From Nonomuraea glycinis (lineage in GTDB: Bacteria; Actinomycetota; Actinomycetes; Streptosporangiales; Streptosporangiaceae), in the NCBI RefSeq assembly GCF_014646515.1, contig NZ_BMNK01000017.1, positions 98,952 to 162,951 on the forward strand: a DNA stretch of 64,000 bases. The letters run 5' to 3'. Of this stretch, positions 24,074 through 32,830 are shown piece by piece; within the stretch, counting starts at the first letter, position 1, and every line of letters starts with the position of its first letter. The notes beneath the pieces are model-generated. The model was not told the DNA's origin, searched no databases, and worked only from the letters and a program-made list of their open reading frames with translations. The position numbers were made by a program, and so were the translations under genes.

Positions 24074-25212
24074 GTGACTCCTGCGTCCTGGCGGATTCGG
24101 CGCACCAGCTCGGGCAGCACGGCGAGGAATCGGTCCACCTCGGCCGCGGAAGCGCCCCTGGGCAGTGACACCCGGACATTGCCATGTGTGAGCACGCCCA
24201 TCGCTTCCAGGACGTGCGATGGTCGAAGCGTACTAGCGGTGCAGGAGCTTCCGGACGAGACCGCGAATCCCGCCTTGTCCAACTCGGTGAGCAACGCCTC
24301 GCCGTCGACGTACAGGCAGGAGAACGTCACGATGTGCGGGGCCCGTTCGACGGGGTCGCCGATCACCTCGACGTCGGGGACGACCTTGGGCACGGTCTGT
24401 CTGATCTTGTCGACGAGGGCGGAGAGCCTGGAACGCTCCTGCGCAGCCTCCGCCGTCATCGCCCGCAGGGCCGCCGCGGCGGCGACGATGCCCGGCACGT
24501 TCTCGAAGCCCGGCACCCGCTTGCGCTCCCGCTCGTCCTCCGGCAGGTACGAGCGGAACCGGGTGCCCTTGCGCACCGCGAGCACGCCCACGCCCGGCGG
24601 GCCGCCCCACTTGTGCGCGCTGGCCGTCAGCACCGACCAGCCCGCGGGCACCGGCATCCGGCCCGCCGTCTGCGCCGCGTCGACCAGCAGCGGGACGCCG
24701 TTGCGGCGGCAGGCCGCGGCGACCTCGGCCACCGGCTGGAGGGTGCCGACCTCGTGGTTGGCCGTCTGCAGGCAGGCCAGGGCCGTGTCCGGCCGCGCGA
24801 CGGCCTCGGTGAAGACGGCCGGATCCACCCGCCCCAGCAGATCGACGCCCACGGTCTCGGCCGTGCCGCCGTCGCGCTCGTGCAGGGCGGCGGCGTGCAG
24901 CACGCTGGAGTGCTCGACCGCGCTGGTGACCAGATGGCGGCCTACGCGCCGCCTGCCCTGTAGGGTGCCGAGCACGCCGAGATGCACCGCCTGCGTGCCC
25001 GATGAGGTGAAGGAGACCTCGTCAGGCCGCGCGCCGAGCGCCTCGGCGACCTCCGTGCGGGCCTGCTCCAGCAGCAGGTGAGCCCGGCGGGCCTGGTTGT
25101 AGAGTCTCGCGGGATCGGCCCAGCCGACGTCGATCGCCGCCAGGAGCGCCTCGCGTGCCTGGGGGTGCAGCGGCTCGGTGGAGGCCGCGTCAAAGTACGC
25201 CACGAGACCCAT
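24070..25212 (-). CDS. Class V aminotransferase-type cysteine desulfurase
   Basis: The 380-residue PLP enzyme is IscS/NifS-like. It begins YFDAASTEPLHP, has the PLP lysine in TASAHKWGGPPG and the catalytic cysteine in SSGSSCTASTLRPSHVL. ATG 25212 or the GTG at 25203 could be the start. It is translationally coupled to the TusA gene and diverges from ctaC. It supplies persulfide sulfur; erpA nearby could also use it for Fe-S work, but no iscU/sufU is present. Confidence 0.9.
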   Translation of the reverse strand: MGLVAYFDAASTEPLHPQAREALLAAIDVGWADPARLYNQARRAHLLLEQARTEVAEALGARPDEVSFTSSGTQAVHLGVLGTLQGRRRVGRHLVTSAVEHSSVLHAAALHERDGGTAETVGVDLLGRVDPAVFTEAVARPDTALACLQTANHEVGTLQPVAEVAAACRRNGVPLLVDAAQTAGRMPVPAGWSVLTASAHKWGGPPGVGVLAVRKGTRFRSYLPEDERERKRVPGFENVPGIVAAAAALRAMTAEAAQERSRLSALVDKIRQTVPKVVPDVEVIGDPVERAPHIVTFSCLYVDGEALLTELDKAGFAVSSGSSCTASTLRPSHVLEAMGVLTHGNVRVSLPRGASAAEVDRFLAVLPELVRRIRQDAGVT

Positions 25213-25355
25213 CGTCCCACTCGCGGCGCGCCACCGAGGGGGCGCGCGGGAGGGCAAGGGCGTTGCGCGCTAATGTGTCTGCATTCAGCTGTCCATCGTG
25301 AAATACGAGCGCTCAGGAGAAGACTCCTGGGCTTCATCTGTGGGGTAGGCGATCC

Positions 25356-26186
25356 GTGAGTCCGACCCGCCGTTCGACGCGGCGTTCGTTGGCCCGTCGC
25401 AGAGTGCCACGCGCCGCCGCTCTGGCGTTGCTGCTGGCCTCCGCTACGGCGTGTGCTAATGACGTTCCCGAGGCCAATCTGGAACGTGGCCTCCTGCCGG
25501 GGCACATCACTACGCAGGCCGGCGTGGTCCAGAGCTTGTGGAACGGAGCGTGGATCGCCGCGCTGGCCACCGGCTTCGTGGTCATCGCCCTGATCGTGTG
25601 GGCGTGCATTTTCCACACCAAGCGCAAGGCCAAGGCCGAGCTCCCGCCGCAGGTGCGTTACAACCTGCCGATCGAGATGCTCTACACCCTCGTGCCGCTC
25701 GTCATGGTGTCGGTCTTCTTCTTCTTCACCGCCCGCGACAGCGAGGTGCTCACCGCGGAATCGAAGAACCCTGACGTCACGGTCAAGGTGGAGGCGTTCC
25801 AGTGGAGCTGGCGCTTCACCACCACCGTCCAGGGCAAGCAGACCACGCCGGTCACCGGCCTGCCGGTGAGCGACTACCACCAGGGTCCGCAGCTCGTGCT
25901 CCCGGTGAAGAAGAAGGTCCGGTTCGAGCTCAACAGCGATGACGTCATCCACTCGTTCTGGGTGCCCGAGATGCTGTTCAAGCGCGACATCATCCCCGGC
26001 ATCCCGAAGGACAGCCCCGGCCGGTTCTTCGAGGTCGACACGCTCGACAGGCCCGGCGTCTACGCCGGCCGGTGCGCCGAACTGTGCGGGGTCGACCACA
26101 GCCGCATGCTCTTCTCGGTGAAGCTCGTCCCGCAGGACGAGTTCGACCGGTACCTCGCGTCCAACCAGGCTGGGAGCGCCCAGTGA
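25356..26186 (+). CDS. ctaC: Cytochrome c oxidase subunit II
   Basis: The 276-residue subunit begins with a lipoprotein-like signal (LLLASATAC, C33). Two membrane helices follow near residues 60-80 and 105-125, then a cupredoxin domain whose CuA ligands are seen in GRCAELCGVDHSRM. It accepts electrons from the bcc complex in the actinobacterial supercomplex. The GTG start at 25356 is set by the signal peptide. It overlaps ctaD by 4 nt. Confidence 0.96.
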   Translation: MSPTRRSTRRSLARRRVPRAAALALLLASATACANDVPEANLERGLLPGHITTQAGVVQSLWNGAWIAALATGFVVIALIVWACIFHTKRKAKAELPPQVRYNLPIEMLYTLVPLVMVSVFFFFTARDSEVLTAESKNPDVTVKVEAFQWSWRFTTTVQGKQTTPVTGLPVSDYHQGPQLVLPVKKKVRFELNSDDVIHSFWVPEMLFKRDIIPGIPKDSPGRFFEVDTLDRPGVYAGRCAELCGVDHSRMLFSVKLVPQDEFDRYLASNQAGSAQ

Positions 26187-27850
26187 CCGCCATCCAAGAG
26201 CCCATCTCGACGACACCAGGAACCAGGCCCACCACCAAGGGCATGGTGATCACCAAGTGGCTGTCCTCCACCGATCACAAGGTCATCGGACACCTCTACC
26301 TGATCACGTCGTTCATCTTCTTCCTCATCGGCGGCATCATGGCGCTGATCATGAGGGCCGAGCTGGCGCAGCCCGCGCTGCAGTTCGTGAGCAACGAGCA
26401 GTTCAACCAGCTGTTCACCATGCACGGCACGATCATGCTGCTGATGTTCGCGACCCCGCTGTTCGCCGGGTTCGCCAACGAGCTGATGCCGCTGCAGATC
26501 GGCGCCCCTGACGTCGCCTTCCCGCGGCTCAACATGGTCAGCTACTGGCTGTTCCTGTTCGGCAGCCTCATCGCGCTGTCGGGCTTCTTCACCCCCGGGG
26601 GCGCGGCCTCGTTCGGCTGGTTCGCCTACACGCCGCTGTCCAACGCGATCAGCTCGCCGGGGATCGGCGGCGACCTGTGGATCATGGGCCTGGCGCTGAG
26701 CGGCCTGGGCACGATCCTCGGCTCGGTCAACTTCATCACCACGATCATCTGCATGCGGGCCCCCGGCCTGACCATGTTCCGGATGCCGATCTTCACCTGG
26801 AACATCCTGCTCACCAGCATGCTCGTGCTGATGGCCTTCCCGGTGCTGGCCGCCGCGCTGCTGGCGCTGGAGGCCGACCGCAAGTTCGGCACCCACATCT
26901 TCAGCCCGGAAAACGGCGGGGCGATGCTCTGGCAGCATCTGTTCTGGTTCTTCGGGCATCCAGAGGTCTACATCATCGCGCTGCCGTTCTTCGGCATCGT
27001 GACCGAGATCCTGCCGGTCTTCAGCCGCAAGCCGATCTTCGGCTACATCAGCCTCGTGGGCGCGACGATCTCGATCGCCGGCCTGTCGATCACGGTCTGG
27101 GCGCACCACATGTTCCCGACCGGGCAGGTGCTGCTGCCGTTCTTCTCGTTCATGACGTTCCTCATCGCGGTGCCGACGGGCGTGAAGTTCTTCAACTGGA
27201 TCGGCACGATGTGGCGTGGCCATCTGAGCTTCGAGTCGCCGATGCTGTTCTCGATCGGCTTCCTGGTGACGTTCCTGCTCGGCGGTCTGACTGGTGTCAT
27301 CCTGGCCTCGCCGCCGCTGGACTTCCACATCAGTGACACCTACTTCGTGGTGGCGCACTTCCACTATGTGGTCTTCGGCACCGTGGTGTTCGCGATGTTC
27401 GCCGGCTTCTACTTCTGGTGGCCCAAGTTCACCGGCAAGATGCTCGACGACAAGCTGGGCAAGCTGCAGTTCTGGCTGCTGTTCCTCGGCTTCCACGCCA
27501 CGTTCCTGATCCAGCACTGGCTCGGCGTGCTCGGCTTCCCGCGCCGCTACGCCGACTACAGCCCGGCCGACGGCTTCACCGACCTGAACATGATCTCGTC
27601 GGTCGGCGCCTTCGTGCTCGGCGCCTCCACGCTGCCGTTCTTCTACAACGTCTGGAAGACCTGGCGCACCGCGCCCAAGGTCACCGTCGACGACCCGTGG
27701 GGCTACGGCGGCTCGCTCGAATGGGCGACGTCCTGCCCGCCGCCGCGGCACAACTTCACCTCGCTGCCGCCGATCAGGTCCGAGCGTCCGGCATTCGACA
27801 TGAAGTACCCGCACGTGTCCGCCAAGACCCCCGTGGAGGTTGAGGCCTGA
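26183..27850 (+). CDS. ctaD: Cytochrome c oxidase subunit I
   Basis: The 555-residue protein has 12 expected membrane helices and binds haem a and the a3-CuB centre. The cross-linked His-Tyr is in FFGHPEVYIIALP, the CuB histidines in WAHHMFPTG, and haem ligands in VAHFHYVVFG. The GTG start at 26183 overlaps the ctaC stop. The stop overlaps the start of ctaF by 1 nt. Confidence 0.97.
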   Translation: MTAIQEPISTTPGTRPTTKGMVITKWLSSTDHKVIGHLYLITSFIFFLIGGIMALIMRAELAQPALQFVSNEQFNQLFTMHGTIMLLMFATPLFAGFANELMPLQIGAPDVAFPRLNMVSYWLFLFGSLIALSGFFTPGGAASFGWFAYTPLSNAISSPGIGGDLWIMGLALSGLGTILGSVNFITTIICMRAPGLTMFRMPIFTWNILLTSMLVLMAFPVLAAALLALEADRKFGTHIFSPENGGAMLWQHLFWFFGHPEVYIIALPFFGIVTEILPVFSRKPIFGYISLVGATISIAGLSITVWAHHMFPTGQVLLPFFSFMTFLIAVPTGVKFFNWIGTMWRGHLSFESPMLFSIGFLVTFLLGGLTGVILASPPLDFHISDTYFVVAHFHYVVFGTVVFAMFAGFYFWWPKFTGKMLDDKLGKLQFWLLFLGFHATFLIQHWLGVLGFPRRYADYSPADGFTDLNMISSVGAFVLGASTLPFFYNVWKTWRTAPKVTVDDPWGYGGSLEWATSCPPPRHNFTSLPPIRSERPAFDMKYPHVSAKTPVEVEA

Positions 27851-28263
27851 TGAAGGTTCAGGGTTGGCTGTTCCTGCTGTGCGGCCTGTTCTTCGCCGGT
27901 GTCGACGTCGCCTACTGGTTCTGGACCAAGGCGGCCACCGGCACGGGTGAGCCGGTCGGCACCACCGCCATGGCCATCTCGGTCGGCTTCGCGTTCATGA
28001 TCGGCTACTACCTCATGTTCACCGCGCGGCGCATCGGGGACCAGCCGGAGGACAACAAGCAGGCCGACATCAGCGACGGGGCCGGTGAGATCGGCTTCTT
28101 CAGCCCGCACAGCTGGTGGCCGCTGTTCGTCTGCCTGGCGGCGGCCTTCGCCTTCGCCGGGTTCGTGATCGGCTTCTGGATGTTCCTGATCGGGCTGTTC
28201 CTGATCATCCTCGCGATGATCGGATTCGTGTTCCAGTACTACCGGGGTCACTTCTCGCACTGA
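27850..28263 (+). CDS. ctaF: Cytochrome c oxidase subunit IV (actinobacterial type)
   Basis: The 137-residue membrane protein has about four helices (residues 5-25, 40-58, 87-108 and 108-128) and the conserved GEIGFFSPHSWWPLF. This subunit is specific to actinobacterial aa3 oxidases. It ends the ctaC-ctaD-ctaF operon, with a strong terminator 12 bp later. Confidence 0.93.
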   Translation: MKVQGWLFLLCGLFFAGVDVAYWFWTKAATGTGEPVGTTAMAISVGFAFMIGYYLMFTARRIGDQPEDNKQADISDGAGEIGFFSPHSWWPLFVCLAAAFAFAGFVIGFWMFLIGLFLIILAMIGFVFQYYRGHFSH

Positions 28264-28274
28264 GGCTCCACACA

Positions 28275-28310
28275 ACGGGCGTCCCTCTTCTGGAGGGACG
28301 CCCGTTTTTT
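28275..28310 (+). terminator. Intrinsic terminator of the ctaCDF operon
   Basis: ACGGGCGTCCCTC and GAGGGACGCCCGT form a perfect 13-bp stem with a 5-nt loop, followed by five T residues. It is the most classical terminator in the window. Confidence 0.95.
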
Positions 28311-28399
28311 GGTGTTCTTTACCGGGGTGCGGATGTGGTCATTCGATCACTCAGGGTAATAAGGGAGGTGAATCAGCTCGACTCGGACGGAGACTGCTC

Positions 28400-29599
28400 G
28401 TGGGGCGTGTTGCGTATCGAACAGCCGGCCTGCTGGCCTTGGTGGTGCTGACGGCGTGCTCCGGCTTCGCCGGCCAGGCGGACAACATGGCGGTCAAGGC
28501 CCCAGACGCCTCTGTGGAGGTCCTGCCGCTGGACAAGTCGGCCCAGGTGCCCACGGACCAGCCCGTGGTCGTAGCGGTGCGTGGAGGCACGCTCAGGAGC
28601 GTCACCGTCCGCGGCGGCAAGGCGGGCGCGCTGCCCGGCACCCTCAGCGGTGACCGGACCCGCTGGCGCAGCACCGGCACCGCCCGCCCCGGCGCCACCT
28701 ACACGGTCACCTCGGTCGCGGTCAACGCCGAGGGCAAGGAGAAGAAGCAGACGACCACCTTCGCCACCGCCAAGGCGGTCACGAGCTTCGACGTCGAGCA
28801 CATCACGCCGAACAAGTACGACACCGGCCTGACCGTCGGCGTCGGCATGCCCATCATGATCGCCTTCGACCAGCCCATCACCGACCGGGTCGCGATCGAA
28901 CGCAACCTCACCGTCCGCACCTCCAGGCCCGTGGAGGGCGCCTGGCACTGGTTCGACGACCGTCACCTCGACTTCCGGCCCAGGAAGTACTGGCCGGCCC
29001 GTACCAAGGTCCGCGTCGAGGCGCACTTCGCCGGCGTGCACGCCGGCAAGGGGGTGTACGGCAAGCGCGACCTCGCCGTCGACTTCAGGATCGGCCGCTC
29101 GCAGATCACCAAGGGCACCACGAACGAGCACGTCCTGACCGTCCGGCGCGACGGCAAGAAGGTCCGCGTGATGCCGATGAGCGCCGGCCAGGGCGGGCAG
29201 TGGAAGTACTACACGACCTCCGGCATCCACCTGGCCATGTCCCGCGAGCCGGTGACGGTCATGACCTCGCCCGGCATCGGCCCCGGCTCGGCCGGCTACT
29301 ACCGCCTCACCGTCTACAACACCGTCCGCATCTCCAACAGCGGTGAGTACGTGCACAGCGCGCCCTGGTCCGTGGGCTCCCAGGGCTACGCGAACGTCAG
29401 CCACGGCTGCGTCAACGTCAGCCCGGCGAACGCCGCGTGGTTCATCGCGAACACGCTGATCGGGGACCCGATCATCATCACGGGCTCGCCCAGGAAGCTT
29501 GAGCCGACCAACGGGTGGGGGCACTGGCAGGAGACCTGGAAGGAGTGGCTCAAGTGGAGCTCACTCAAGGACGGCCCCACCCTGTCCTTCTCCTCCTGA
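28400..29599 (+). CDS. L,D-transpeptidase lipoprotein
   Basis: The 399-residue secreted protein has a lipoprotein signal (GLLALVVLTACSG, Cys near 20), two Ig-like (Big-type) domains over residues 45-245, and a YkuD catalytic domain with HSAPWSVGSQGYANVSHGCV. The Cys in SHGCVN is the nucleophile. It makes 3-3 peptidoglycan cross-links outside the membrane. The GTG at 28400 is set by the signal peptide. It is inserted between the two respiratory operons, where M. tuberculosis has other genes. Confidence 0.92.
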   Translation: MGRVAYRTAGLLALVVLTACSGFAGQADNMAVKAPDASVEVLPLDKSAQVPTDQPVVVAVRGGTLRSVTVRGGKAGALPGTLSGDRTRWRSTGTARPGATYTVTSVAVNAEGKEKKQTTTFATAKAVTSFDVEHITPNKYDTGLTVGVGMPIMIAFDQPITDRVAIERNLTVRTSRPVEGAWHWFDDRHLDFRPRKYWPARTKVRVEAHFAGVHAGKGVYGKRDLAVDFRIGRSQITKGTTNEHVLTVRRDGKKVRVMPMSAGQGGQWKYYTTSGIHLAMSREPVTVMTSPGIGPGSAGYYRLTVYNTVRISNSGEYVHSAPWSVGSQGYANVSHGCVNVSPANAAWFIANTLIGDPIIITGSPRKLEPTNGWGHWQETWKEWLKWSSLKDGPTLSFSS

Positions 29600-29654
29600 G
29601 GTCGATCCTGCGGCTCTGGGGGCGCCTTCGAGGGGCTCCCGGCAGGGGCGCGTG

Positions 29655-29686
29655 CAGGCCGTACGACTTCGAAGTCGTACGGCCTG
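29655..29686. terminator. Perfect 32-bp palindrome between ldt and trpD
   Basis: The 16-bp arms centred on CTTCGAAG pair perfectly (29655-29670 with 29671-29686), lying between convergent genes; a bidirectional terminator. Confidence 0.85.
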
Positions 29687-29701
29687 GACGGGTGCGGGGT
29701 G

Positions 29702-30748
29702 TCAGGCGGCGGGGAAGGAGCCGCTGACCTCGATCCAGCGGTCGAGGGTCGCGGAGGCGTTGCCGGAGTCGACCGCCTGGACGGCGCGGGCGTAGCCGTC
29801 GATCATCGCCGAGTCGAGGTCGTCGCCGGGGCCGTCGAGGGCCACCAGCGCGGCCGCCGCGTTGAGCAGGACGGCGTCGCGGACCGGGCCGGTGACGCCG
29901 CGGACCAGGTCGTGCACCGCCTGGGCGTTGAAGTCGACGTCGCCGCCGCGCAGCGCGTCGGCGTCGGCCCGGGGGATGCCGAGGACCGCCGGGTCGAAGG
30001 TGGTCTGGGTGGCGGCGCCGTCCTTGACCACCCACACCGTGGAGGTGGTGGCGATGGTGAGCTCGTCGAGGCCGTCGTCGCCGCGGAAGACCAGGGCGGA
30101 GACGCCGCGCTCGGCGAAGACGCCCGCCAGGACGGGCAGCATGCCGGCGTCGAAGACGCCGATGGCCTGGGCGGCGGGGCGCGCGGGGTTGGTCAGCGGG
30201 CCCAGGAAGTTGAAGATCGTGGGGACGCCGATCTCCCTGCGGGTGGGACCGGCGAAGCGGAGGGCGGGGTGGTAGACGGGGGCGAAGCAGAAGGCGATGC
30301 CGGCCCGATCGGCCACCTGGGCCGTCTGCTCCGGGGAGAGGTCCAGGCGGATGCCGAGGCGCTCCAGGACGTCGGCGGCGCCGCAGGAGGACGAGGCGGC
30401 GCGGTTGCCGTGCTTGACCACGCGGGCGCCCGCCGCGGCGGCCACGATGGCGGCCATCGTCGAGACGTTCACGGTGTGCGCGCGGTCGCCGCCGGTGCCG
30501 ACCACGTCGACGACCGGGCCTTCGACGTGCAGCGGAGTGGACAGCTCCAGCATGGTGCGGGCCAGGCCCACCACCTCGGCCACGGTCTCGCCCTTGGCGC
30601 GCAGCGCGACCGCGAAGGCGGCGATCTGGGCGGAGGTGGCTGAGCCGGACATGATCTCCCGCATCGCCCAGGCCGTCTCGTCGGCCGACAGGTGCTCCCC
30701 GGACAGAAGAGCCGAGAGCAGGGCGGGCCAGGTCGTCCGCGTGTCCAC
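29702..30748 (-). CDS. trpD: Anthranilate phosphoribosyltransferase
   Basis: The 348-residue enzyme transfers phosphoribose to anthranilate in Trp synthesis. It has VVGTGGDRAHTVNVST (pyrophosphate binding) near residue 85 and VKHGNRAASSSCGAADVLE shortly after. GTG 30748 has AGTAGGT 7 nt upstream and is preferred over GTG 30757. No other trp genes are present, matching M. tuberculosis, where trpD sits next to ctaE. It directly follows the receiver-like gene. Confidence 0.95.
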   Translation of the reverse strand: MDTRTTWPALLSALLSGEHLSADETAWAMREIMSGSATSAQIAAFAVALRAKGETVAEVVGLARTMLELSTPLHVEGPVVDVVGTGGDRAHTVNVSTMAAIVAAAAGARVVKHGNRAASSSCGAADVLERLGIRLDLSPEQTAQVADRAGIAFCFAPVYHPALRFAGPTRREIGVPTIFNFLGPLTNPARPAAQAIGVFDAGMLPVLAGVFAERGVSALVFRGDDGLDELTIATTSTVWVVKDGAATQTTFDPAVLGIPRADADALRGGDVDFNAQAVHDLVRGVTGPVRDAVLLNAAAALVALDGPGDDLDSAMIDGYARAVQAVDSGNASATLDRWIEVSGSFPAA

Positions 30749-30757
30749 AGAAGGCAC

Positions 30758-31156
30758 CTACTTGGCGTTGAGTCGGCTGGAGGAACGGCGGCGCATCAGG
30801 TCGGCGACGGTGTCGGCCAGCACGATGGGCTCAAGGGGCTGGGGGACGACGGCGTCGGCCTTGGACCAGTCGGCGAGCCAGCGGTCGTCCCGCCTGGCGA
30901 TGATCAGGCAGATGGGCGGGCAGTCGTAGACCTCGTCCTTGGCCTGGCGGGCGACGCCCATGCCGCCCGCGGGCTGGGTCTCGCCGTCGAGCACGGCCAC
31001 GTCGATCTCGCCGGAGGCGAGCCACTGGTGGACCTTGGGCTCGGTGGCGCACTCCACGATCTCCACGAAGGGGACGTCGGCGGCCGGACGCCGGCCGATC
31101 GCCTCCCGGACCTCCTGACGGGTGGCGGCGTCGTCGCTGTAGACGAGGACCCTCAT
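30758..31156 (-). CDS. Orphan receiver-like protein without output domain
   Basis: The 132-residue protein is a single CheY-like receiver fold. MRVLVYSDDAATRQEVREAIG gives the acidic pair, and DVAVLDGETQPAGGMG gives the candidate phosphoryl Asp. The conserved Lys before the last loop's Pro appears to be Gln (AVVPQPLEPI instead of a KP motif), so phospho-signalling may be weakened. No histidine kinase is adjacent. It runs into trpD with a 9-nt gap and diverges from ctaE. ATG 31156 fits the fold; earlier starts would add unrelated residues. Confidence 0.7.
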   Translation of the reverse strand: MRVLVYSDDAATRQEVREAIGRRPAADVPFVEIVECATEPKVHQWLASGEIDVAVLDGETQPAGGMGVARQAKDEVYDCPPICLIIARRDDRWLADWSKADAVVPQPLEPIVLADTVADLMRRRSSSRLNAK

Positions 31157-31352
31157 CGTGTCGTCGGTGCTCACGGTCGCGCTCACTATCGGTCGTAGCG
31201 GTATGGTCACCTGGGATCGTACCGGTGGTGCGGGGTGCAGTCCCAGGCCGTCACCTCAGCCGAGGCGATTTGCCCCAATTATCCCAGCTTGCTGCAAGTT
31301 TCTTCCCCCTAACGGGGGGTCGTGCGAAGGACCGACCAGAGAAGCCGCAATA

Positions 31353-32006
31353 ATGCTGCCCGTGGCGACAGCATCCGCAATAACTTCGACGACGACAGCA
31401 CAGCCGTTCCGCAGACCCAACCTGGTCAGCGTCGGGACGATCGTCTGGCTGTCCTCTGAGCTCATGTTCTTCGCGGCGCTGTTCGCGATGTACTTCACCA
31501 TCCGGTCGGTGAGCGAGGGCCAAGGCATCGAATGGGGGCCTTCCTTCTTGCCCGCGGGAGCATCCGCCGAGGGCATGGCTCACCTGAACATCCCGTTCGC
31601 GACGGTCAACACGATCATCCTGGTGCTGTCGAGTGTGACGTGCCAGCTCGGTGTGTGGGCCGCGGAGAAGGGCCAGGTCGCCAAGCTCCGCTTCTGGTAC
31701 ATCGTCAGTTTCCTGATGGGCAGCGTCTTCGTCGCCGGTCAGATCTACGAGTACATAGAGCTGGCGAGCGAGGGCGCGACCCTGTCCGCCAACCCCTACA
31801 CCTCGGTGTTCTACCTCACGACAGGTTTCCACGGCCTGCACGTGACCGGTGGGCTGATCGCGTTCCTGTTCATGCTGGGACGTACGTACGCCGCGAAGCG
31901 CTTCACGCATGAGCAGGCCACCAGCGCGATCGTCGTGTCCTACTACTGGCACTTCGTCGACGTCGTCTGGATCGGTCTTTTCGCGACCATCTACATCATT
32001 CGGTAA
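31353..32006 (+). CDS. ctaE: Cytochrome c oxidase subunit III
   Basis: The subunit of 217 residues has five membrane helices and typical motifs (LVSVGTIVWLSSELMFFAAL, then TGFHGLHVTGG). It stabilises the aa3 oxidase core. ATG 31353 has AGAGAAG 8 nt upstream; GTG 31362 would shorten it by three residues. It begins the ctaE-qcrC-qcrA-qcrB operon. Confidence 0.94.
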   Translation: MLPVATASAITSTTTAQPFRRPNLVSVGTIVWLSSELMFFAALFAMYFTIRSVSEGQGIEWGPSFLPAGASAEGMAHLNIPFATVNTIILVLSSVTCQLGVWAAEKGQVAKLRFWYIVSFLMGSVFVAGQIYEYIELASEGATLSANPYTSVFYLTTGFHGLHVTGGLIAFLFMLGRTYAAKRFTHEQATSAIVVSYYWHFVDVVWIGLFATIYIIR

Positions 32007-32020
32007 GGAACGGGATCTCT

Positions 32021-32830
32021 GTGACCAGGATCACCGCTTGGCGGCGGCATCCCCTCGCGAGATATGCCGTCCTGATTTTGGCGTTGGCGCTAGTCGGGAT
32101 GGTATACGCCGCCTTTGTGCAGGTGAGCAAGCCCGCGGACGCGGCGCTCGCGTCCGGCAAGGTGGACGACGTGGCGAAGGGCAAGAGTCTTTTTGACGCG
32201 CACTGCTCCAGCTGCCACGGTCTCAACGCCGAGGGCACGTCGACGGGACCCACGCTGATCGGCGTCGGCGCCGCGTCCGTCGACTTCCAGATGAGCACCG
32301 GCCGCATGCCGGCCGGTCAGCCGGGCGCTCAGGTGCCCAGCAAGCCGTTGCCCCAGTGGGTCGACGAGGAGGCCATCAAGAACATCGGCGCCTACGTCCA
32401 GTCGCTCGGCGGCGGTCCGCAGGTGCCCGGCCACGAACAGGTCGACGCCAAGCTCGGCGATGCCGGCAAGGGCGGCGAGCTGTTCCGCGCCAACTGCATC
32501 CAGTGCCACAACTGGGCGGGCGCGGGTGGCGCCCTCACGCAGGGCAAGTACGCCCCCAACCTGAACAACGCCTCTCCCACGCAGATCTACGAGGCGATGG
32601 TCACCGGCCCGCAGGCGATGCCGGTGTTCAACGACTCGACGATCACGCCCGAAGAGAAGCGCAACATGATTGCCTACATCACCCAGGTCCGTGAGCAGAA
32701 GGATCCCGGAGGTTTCGGTCTCGGGCGCATCGGCCCGGTCACCGAAGGTCTCGTCGCGTGGATCGTGGGCATCTTCGCCCTCGTGCTCGCCGCCATCTGG
32801 ATCACCGCGAAGAAGCGACAGAAGTCATGA
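32021..32830 (+). CDS. qcrC: Diheme cytochrome c of the bcc complex
   Basis: The 269-residue protein has an N-terminal membrane anchor (residues 10-30), two c-type haem sites (CSSCHG near residue 64 and CIQCHN near 163), and a C-terminal helix. It carries electrons from the Rieske protein to CtaC without a free cytochrome c. Its stop overlaps the start of qcrA (ATGA). Confidence 0.96.
   Translation: MTRITAWRRHPLARYAVLILALALVGMVYAAFVQVSKPADAALASGKVDDVAKGKSLFDAHCSSCHGLNAEGTSTGPTLIGVGAASVDFQMSTGRMPAGQPGAQVPSKPLPQWVDEEAIKNIGAYVQSLGGGPQVPGHEQVDAKLGDAGKGGELFRANCIQCHNWAGAGGALTQGKYAPNLNNASPTQIYEAMVTGPQAMPVFNDSTITPEEKRNMIAYITQVREQKDPGGFGLGRIGPVTEGLVAWIVGIFALVLAAIWITAKKRQKS

Noticed and set aside
31270..31320. 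Hairpin CCCCC-TAA-CGGGGG upstream of ctaE as a regulatory element
   Set aside because: The stem is short with a 3-4-nt loop and no link to a promoter or ribosome site; such stems are expected by chance at this GC content.
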